From Pseudogulbenkiania ferrooxidans 2002 (GTDB lineage: Bacteria; Pseudomonadota; Gammaproteobacteria; Burkholderiales; Chromobacteriaceae), in assembly GCF_000174355.1 (NCBI RefSeq), contig NZ_ACIS01000008.1, positions 222,936-286,935 on the forward strand: a DNA stretch of 64,000 nt, written 5' to 3'. Below the pieces are notes generated by a model, which was not told the DNA's origin, ran no database searches, and saw only the letters and a program-made list of their open reading frames with translations. Each line of letters opens with the position of its first letter. Position 1 is the stretch's first letter. The position numbers and the translations under genes were made by a program. Shown piece by piece: positions 59,347-64,000 of this stretch.

Positions 59347-61008
59347 CTACCCCTTCATCCCTGGGTTTTTCGTGGTCATGCCAAGCAGGCGCGGAGAGGT
59401 CGTATCGCTGTTGCGGGTCAGGCGGATCAGCGTGTGCGGCCCGACGATGCCGTCGCTCGGCAAACCATCTGCGCGCTGGAAGCGCATCACCTGTTCCTCC
59501 AGTCGGGCATCGAACACCGGGTTCTTGGCCGTGGCCGCCAAAGGTTCCAGAGGTTGGCCGAACTGATGGTTCAACCAGGACACCATCAATCCCCGGCTGC
59601 CGCGCGCCAGCGGTGCCCGGTAGTTGGGCGGCGCCTTCCATAACAGCGTGTAGCGCCCACTCCAGAGTTGGTTCAGGGCAGAGACCGGCAGCGTGAACGT
59701 CTGCGTGCCGGACATCAGGACGGCGTGGTCGTTCTGCAAGGTGGAAAGCAAGAGGTACCCCGTTCGCCCATCCGGCAGGCGCAGCTGCAGCACGGCCGGC
59801 CTGTCGAGGCGGCGCAATTGCGCCAGGTCGCCGGACTCGCTCAGACAGTGCAACCCGAACGCCTCCGCCTGCAGACAGGTGCTGGCCTCGTCGTCGACGG
59901 GCAAGCGGATGCCCCAGCGTACCAGCAGAGCCCGGTAAGCCAGGCTCACTCCGTCCGGGCCTGCGCTCTGCGCGATAACGGCCGGGGTCGATACGGCTGA
60001 CGTGTCCGTGCCCATGGCGCGGGCCGACGAGGTGGCCGGAGCGGCGTGTTTGGTGAGGGACGGTTTCAGGCCCGGACGCGATGGAACAGGGCGGTTTGGG
60101 GCAAAGGGCTCGGCGTAATAAAACAAGGCCGTCGCCAGGGTTGTGGCACTGAGCAAGGCCCCCAGGCCAATCACCAGTTTCTGCCACGACCGGGGCGCGC
60201 TCTGGCCGTACACCTCCTTGGCCGCCTGGCGCAGTATCTCGCGGTCGACTTCGTCCTTGCCCTGCACGTAGGCACCGAGCAGGGCGCGGTCGCACAGAAT
60301 GTTCAGCTTGCGCGGTATCCCGCCACTCAGGCGAAACAGCAGGCGGCTGAGTGAGGGGGAAAACAAGGCGCGACGGCTCCCCGCGACATCCAGCCGATGG
60401 TGGACGTAAGCGCTGATTTCCTCGGGCTGCAGTGGTCCGAGGTGGTAGCGGGCGACGATGCGTTGCGAGAGCTGCTGCAATTCCGGCCGCGCCAGTTTGT
60501 CGCGCAACTCGGGCTGGCCCAGCAGGATGATGTGCAGCAGCTTGCGCTGGTTGGTTTCAAGATTGGTCAGCAGCCTGATCTGTTCCAGCACGTCGCTGTC
60601 CAGGTTCTGTGCCTCGTCGATGATGAGGAGGGTGGTCCGCCCCTGGGCATGGGCCGCCAACAGATGGTCGTTGATGCAGTCGGTAAAGGCCTTGTTGCTG
60701 GTGTGGTCGGGCGGGGCGGGAATGTGGAGCTCTTCGCAGATCGTCGACAGCAACTCGAGCACGTTCAGCTTCGGGTTGAAGATGAAGGCGACGTCGCAAT
60801 TGTCAGGCAATTGCTGCAGGAAGCAGCGGCAGATGGTGGTCTTGCCGGTCCCGATCTCGCCGGTCAGCAGCACAAACCCGCCGTCCCCTCCGATGCCGTA
60901 CATCAGATGGGCGAGCGCTTCGCGATGCCGCTGGCTCATGAAGAGGAAGCGCGGATCCGGCGCGATCGAGAACGGCGGATCGGCCAAGCCATAGTGGTTC
61001 GTGTACAT
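59347..61008 (-). CDS. gspA: GspA/ExeA-type ATPase with peptidoglycan-binding C-terminus
   Basis: 553 aa. N-terminal AAA ATPase (MYTNHYGLADPPFSIAPDPR opening), Walker A GEIGTGKTT (50-58, Lys56), Walker B LLIIDEAQ (D131), and SGGIPRKLNILCDRALLGAY. A membrane helix at about 283-300 (LVIGLGALLSATTLATAL) leads to the periplasm. There a domain of about 125 residues resembles a peptidase C39 fold (LVRWGIRLPVDDEASTCLQA, RRLDRPAVLQLRLPDGRTGY), and the very C-terminus is a peptidoglycan-binding repeat (FDARLEEQVMRFQRADGLPS). It works with GspB to place the secretin. Also found as MshM in MSHA loci. Confidence 0.9.
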   Translation of the reverse strand: MYTNHYGLADPPFSIAPDPRFLFMSQRHREALAHLMYGIGGDGGFVLLTGEIGTGKTTICRCFLQQLPDNCDVAFIFNPKLNVLELLSTICEELHIPAPPDHTSNKAFTDCINDHLLAAHAQGRTTLLIIDEAQNLDSDVLEQIRLLTNLETNQRKLLHIILLGQPELRDKLARPELQQLSQRIVARYHLGPLQPEEISAYVHHRLDVAGSRRALFSPSLSRLLFRLSGGIPRKLNILCDRALLGAYVQGKDEVDREILRQAAKEVYGQSAPRSWQKLVIGLGALLSATTLATALFYYAEPFAPNRPVPSRPGLKPSLTKHAAPATSSARAMGTDTSAVSTPAVIAQSAGPDGVSLAYRALLVRWGIRLPVDDEASTCLQAEAFGLHCLSESGDLAQLRRLDRPAVLQLRLPDGRTGYLLLSTLQNDHAVLMSGTQTFTLPVSALNQLWSGRYTLLWKAPPNYRAPLARGSRGLMVSWLNHQFGQPLEPLAATAKNPVFDARLEEQVMRFQRADGLPSDGIVGPHTLIRLTRNSDTTSPRLLGMTTKNPGMKG

Positions 61009-61181
61009 GGCGCTGCCTATAATGGCGTTGTACTCAACTACTTGCTTGAAAAAATTATAGTAAGAGCTTTAGAGTGTGCTAGTCGGAACGACTGTTTTTT
61101 TTGTTTGGAATAGGCGCTGAGCAACAGCGATCGCGGCGCGGGGGCTTGGACCAGCCGCTAGGGGAGAGGGGCGGAAAAACA

Positions 61182-61212
61182 AAAAGCCGTTGAGTTGAAC
61201 TCAACGGCTTTT
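61182..61212 (-). terminator. Terminator of the tRNA-Leu(CAG) operon
   Basis: AAAAGCCGTTGAGT / ACTCAACGGCTTTT, loop TGA. On the minus strand it is followed by TTGTTTTTCC. Confidence 0.88.
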
Positions 61213-61215
61213 GTC

Positions 61216-61302
61216 TGGTGCCCAGGAGAAGACTCGAACTTCCACAGTGTTGCCACCGCTAGGACCTGAACCTAGTGCGTCTACCAATTCCGCCACCTGG
61301 GC
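61216..61302 (-). tRNA. tRNA-Leu(CAG), copy 3 in transcript order
   Basis: 87-nt class II tRNA with encoded CCA. Anticodon stem CTAGG/CCTAG, loop TTCAGGT giving CAG. Confidence 0.96.
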
Positions 61303-61362
61303 ATAAAACTTTAAATTGTAACTACAGACCGGCTATGCTTAGCCCATCTTCAAACTATTCCG

Positions 61363-61449
61363 TGGTGCCCAGGAGAAGACTCGAACTTCCACAGTGTTGC
61401 CACCGCTAGGACCTGAACCTAGTGCGTCTACCAATTCCGCCACCTGGGC
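61363..61449 (-). tRNA. tRNA-Leu(CAG), copy 2
   Basis: Identical to the copy at 61216, separated by an unrelated spacer. Confidence 0.96.
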
Positions 61450-61502
61450 ACGGAGTATAAATTGTATTACATCACATCACTTGCTACGGCATCAGCGTTT
61501 GC

Positions 61503-61589
61503 TGGTGCCCAGGAGAAGACTCGAACTTCCACAGTGTTGCCACCGCTAGGACCTGAACCTAGTGCGTCTACCAATTCCGCCACCTGGGC
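61503..61589 (-). tRNA. tRNA-Leu(CAG), copy 1
   Basis: Identical to the copy at 61216. First in the transcript and divergent from rnr. Only 77 nt separate it from the rnr ATG. Confidence 0.96.
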
Positions 61590-61666
61590 ATCGCTTTGCT
61601 GTATCATCTGCGCCACAGCAGTGCTGCGATGAGATGCGAATTATAAGGAGCCTCCAGAAATTGTCA

Positions 61667-63886
61667 ATGCCTTCGAAACAAAAAAAACAGAAAAATGCTT
61701 CCCTGCGTTTGCAGGATCCCCATCTTGAGCGGGAAAAACTCAAGTATGACAATCCCTTGCCGAGCCGGGAGTTCGTCATTCAGCTGCTCACCGAACAGGG
61801 TGTGCCTCTATGGCCGGACGAGCTCGCCCAGATGCTCGACATCAAAAAGGATGAGTTTCGCTACTTCGAACGTCGCCTGCAGGCCATGGAGCGTTCCGGC
61901 GAGATCATCATCAATCGCAAGGGCGCCATCTGCGTTGCCGAAAAACTGGAACTGATCAAGTGCAAGGTATCCGGCCATCGTGACGGTTACGGCTTCGCCA
62001 TTCCTGAAGAAGCCGGCGTCGAAGACATCTTTCTGTCCGAGCGCGAAATGCACAAGGTGCTGCATGGCGACCGAGTCATGGTCAGCATCACCGGTACCGA
62101 CAAGCGTGGCCGTAACGAAGGCCGCATCGTCGAAGTGCTGGAGCGGGCGGTACAGAAGCTGGTCGGGCGCATCTACCTGTCGCGCGGCGTGTGGCTGATG
62201 GTGGCGGAAGACAAGCGTATCAATCAGGACATCCTCATCGAACCCGGTGGCGAAGGCGGCGCGCAGCACGGCCAGGTGGTGATCGTCGAAATTTCATCGC
62301 AGCCGGACAGCTACCGTCAGCCCATCGGCCGGGTGGTGGACATCCTCGGCAACTACGCCGACCCCGGCATGGAAATCGAGATCGCGCTGCGTCAGCACGA
62401 TCTGCCTCACGTCTTCTCGGACGCGGCGGTCGAGCAGGCCCAGGAAACGCCGAAGAAGGTTCGCAAGAGCGATCACAAGGGTCGGGAAGACCTGCGCGAG
62501 CTGCCGCTGGTCACCATCGACAGCGAAACCGCGCGTGACTTCGACGACGCCGTCTTCGCCGAGCGGGTCGACAACGGCTACCGTCTGGTGGTGGCGATCG
62601 CCGACGTCAGTCATTACGTCAAGCCGGGGGACGCACTGGATCAAGATGCCGTAGAGCGAGGGACCTCAGTCTATTTCCCGCGGCGCGTCATTCCGATGCT
62701 ACCGGAAGCCCTCTCTAATGGTATCTGTTCGCTCAACCCCGACGTCGAGCGTCTTTGCATGGTCTGCGACATGCAGATCAGCGCCAAAGGCGAGGTCAAA
62801 CAATATCGTTTCTACCCGGCGGTGATGCAGTCCAAGGCGCGTCTCACCTATAACGCCGTGTGGGATTGGTTGCAGCATGGCTCCGATCACCCGATGTTGC
62901 CCAACCTGCAAACTCTGTACAGCCTCTTCAAAGTACTGCTGGCAGCTAGGGAAGAGCGCGGCGCCATCGAGTTCGACAGCACCGAAACCCAGATGGTGTT
63001 CAATGAGAGTGGCAAGATCGACAAGATCGTGCCGGTGGTGCGCAACGACGCCCATCGCCTGATCGAAGAGTGCATGCTCGCTGCCAACGTCTGCGCGGCC
63101 GATTTCCTGCTCAAGCACGAGCACCCCTGCCTGTTCCGCGTGCACGAAGGCCCGACGCCGGAAAAACTGGAAAACCTCAACACCTATCTCAAGCTGGTAG
63201 GGTTGGCGTTGGGCGGGGGCGAAACCCCGACCGCCAAGGATTACGCCAAGTTGGCCGAACAGATCCACGGCCGTCCGGATGCCCCGGTATTGCAGACCAT
63301 GCTGCTGCGCTCCATGCAGCAGGCTCTCTATAGTCCGGACAATATCGGTCACTTCGGTCTGGCCTATGACGCCTATACCCACTTCACCTCGCCGATCCGC
63401 CGCTATCCCGATCTGCTGGTGCATCGCTCCATCAAGGCGGTGCTGGCCGGACGTCACTACAAGGCGGGTAAATGGTCGCAACTGGGTGAGCACTGTTCCA
63501 TGACCGAACGTCGTGCCGACGATGCCAGTCGCGACGTGGAGTCCTGGCTCAAGACCTACTACATGCGCGACAAGATCGGTGAGGTGTTCACCGGGGAAAT
63601 CAGTGCGGTCACCAGCTTTGGCGTATTTGTGTTGCTCGACGGTATCTATGTAGAGGGCCTGCTGCACATCTCCGAACTCGGCAAGGACTATTTCCACTAC
63701 CGTAAAGACATCCAGGCCATCATTGGCGAGAAGAGCGGGGCTCGCTACCAGTTGGGCAGCCGCTTGACCGTCAAGGTGGTGCGGGCCGACCTGGAAAGCA
63801 GTCGCATCGATTTCGTGCTGGTGCCGGAGTTCGAAGCGGCTGCCGAAGCCAAGCCGGCGGCAAAGAAAAAGCGCAAGGTCAGCTAA
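61667..63886 (+). CDS. rnr: Ribonuclease R
   Basis: 3'-5' exoribonuclease (739 aa) degrading structured RNA and defective tRNA/rRNA. ATG at 61667 (MPSKQKKQKN). The SD AAGGAG (61645-61650) is nearer to an in-frame TTG at 61661, which would add two residues. Domains: winged helix (about 25-90), cold-shock domains (KCKVSGHRDGYGFAIPEEAG), RNB catalytic domain with its Asp cluster in VTIDSETARDFDDAVF, HFTSPIRRYPDLLVHR, S1 domain (GEISAVTSFGVFVLLDGIYV) and a short basic tail (AAKKKRKVS). Complete. An rlmB gene often follows but would lie outside the window. Confidence 0.97.
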   Translation: MPSKQKKQKNASLRLQDPHLEREKLKYDNPLPSREFVIQLLTEQGVPLWPDELAQMLDIKKDEFRYFERRLQAMERSGEIIINRKGAICVAEKLELIKCKVSGHRDGYGFAIPEEAGVEDIFLSEREMHKVLHGDRVMVSITGTDKRGRNEGRIVEVLERAVQKLVGRIYLSRGVWLMVAEDKRINQDILIEPGGEGGAQHGQVVIVEISSQPDSYRQPIGRVVDILGNYADPGMEIEIALRQHDLPHVFSDAAVEQAQETPKKVRKSDHKGREDLRELPLVTIDSETARDFDDAVFAERVDNGYRLVVAIADVSHYVKPGDALDQDAVERGTSVYFPRRVIPMLPEALSNGICSLNPDVERLCMVCDMQISAKGEVKQYRFYPAVMQSKARLTYNAVWDWLQHGSDHPMLPNLQTLYSLFKVLLAAREERGAIEFDSTETQMVFNESGKIDKIVPVVRNDAHRLIEECMLAANVCAADFLLKHEHPCLFRVHEGPTPEKLENLNTYLKLVGLALGGGETPTAKDYAKLAEQIHGRPDAPVLQTMLLRSMQQALYSPDNIGHFGLAYDAYTHFTSPIRRYPDLLVHRSIKAVLAGRHYKAGKWSQLGEHCSMTERRADDASRDVESWLKTYYMRDKIGEVFTGEISAVTSFGVFVLLDGIYVEGLLHISELGKDYFHYRKDIQAIIGEKSGARYQLGSRLTVKVVRADLESSRIDFVLVPEFEAAAEAKPAAKKKRKVS

Positions 63887-63920
63887 ACGCAGCCCGGCCG
63901 CGATTTTTGAGGGCGCATAT

Positions 63921-63949
63921 AAAGGGTTGGCTTCGGCCAACCCTTTTTG
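63921..63949 (+). terminator. Terminator of rnr
   Basis: AAGGGTTGGC / GCCAACCCTT with a TTCG loop, then TTT. The remaining 50 nt of the window hold no visible gene start. Confidence 0.9.
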
Positions 63950-64000
63950 TTTTCGGATGGGGTTTGCTTGTGCATCAATGGCTTGTGGTGTTCGCGTCGA

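Noticed and set aside
58529..60295. 588-codon frame joining gspB to DNA antisense-shifted within gspA
   Set aside because: Only the part after ATG 59341 is GspB. The upstream part overlaps gspA in another frame.

Overview
The window is high-GC chromosomal DNA from a betaproteobacterium, most likely a member of the Neisseriales (Chromobacterium / Pseudogulbenkiania-like family). This placement rests on gene order (ndk-rlmN-pilW-rodZ-ispG-hisS-yfgM-bamB-der-hfq-hflX-hflK-hflC-hisZ-purA), on a very short ProQ and on protein flavour. It is an inference, since no database search was possible.

Layout. 1-17.8 kb is ordinary housekeeping: the end of an ABC ATPase gene, a branched-chain-amino-acid-type binding lipoprotein, a hydrolase, guaB, uvrC-pgsA, a tRNA operon (four identical Gly, one Cys, then a separate Leu), proQ, a glycerate kinase/macrodomain pair, cysK, two small paralogous proteins of unknown function, a glutathione peroxidase, dcd, a bacterioferritin without the haem-ligating Met, and rdgC. 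At 17.9-19.9 kb lies a heavily rearranged tRNA locus with five tRNA-Pro(CGG) and two tRNA-Thr(CGT). A block of exactly 1000 nt, carrying broken ends of rdgC and of a SPOR-domain gene, sits between two 243-nt direct repeats. 20.6-36 kb is the conserved cluster from ndk to purA. In it pilW carries an apparent single-base frameshift.

36.5-61 kb is a protein-export region. It starts with a compact operon of type II secretion / MSHA-type architecture: gspG, gspF, gspE, four genes resembling pilM-pilN-pilO-pilP, a lipoprotein secretin and three more pseudopilins. It ends with gspA, gspB and a lytic transglycosylase on the other strand. Between these lies a two-copy cargo module: an M11 (gametolysin-like) metalloprotease gene converging on a large exported beta-rich protein gene, then dsbC, then a second protease gene converging on a second exported protein gene. 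I infer that the machinery exports the proteases and perhaps the large proteins, with DsbC folding these cysteine-containing cargoes.

The most novel signal is a pair of nearly identical RNA leaders ahead of the two large exported-protein genes. Each can form two adjacent hairpins, one of which covers the Shine-Dalgarno sequence, and the differences between the copies keep the pairing. The two protease genes share a different promoter/start context and have unusually long leaders.

The window closes with three identical tRNA-Leu(CAG) genes and rnr.
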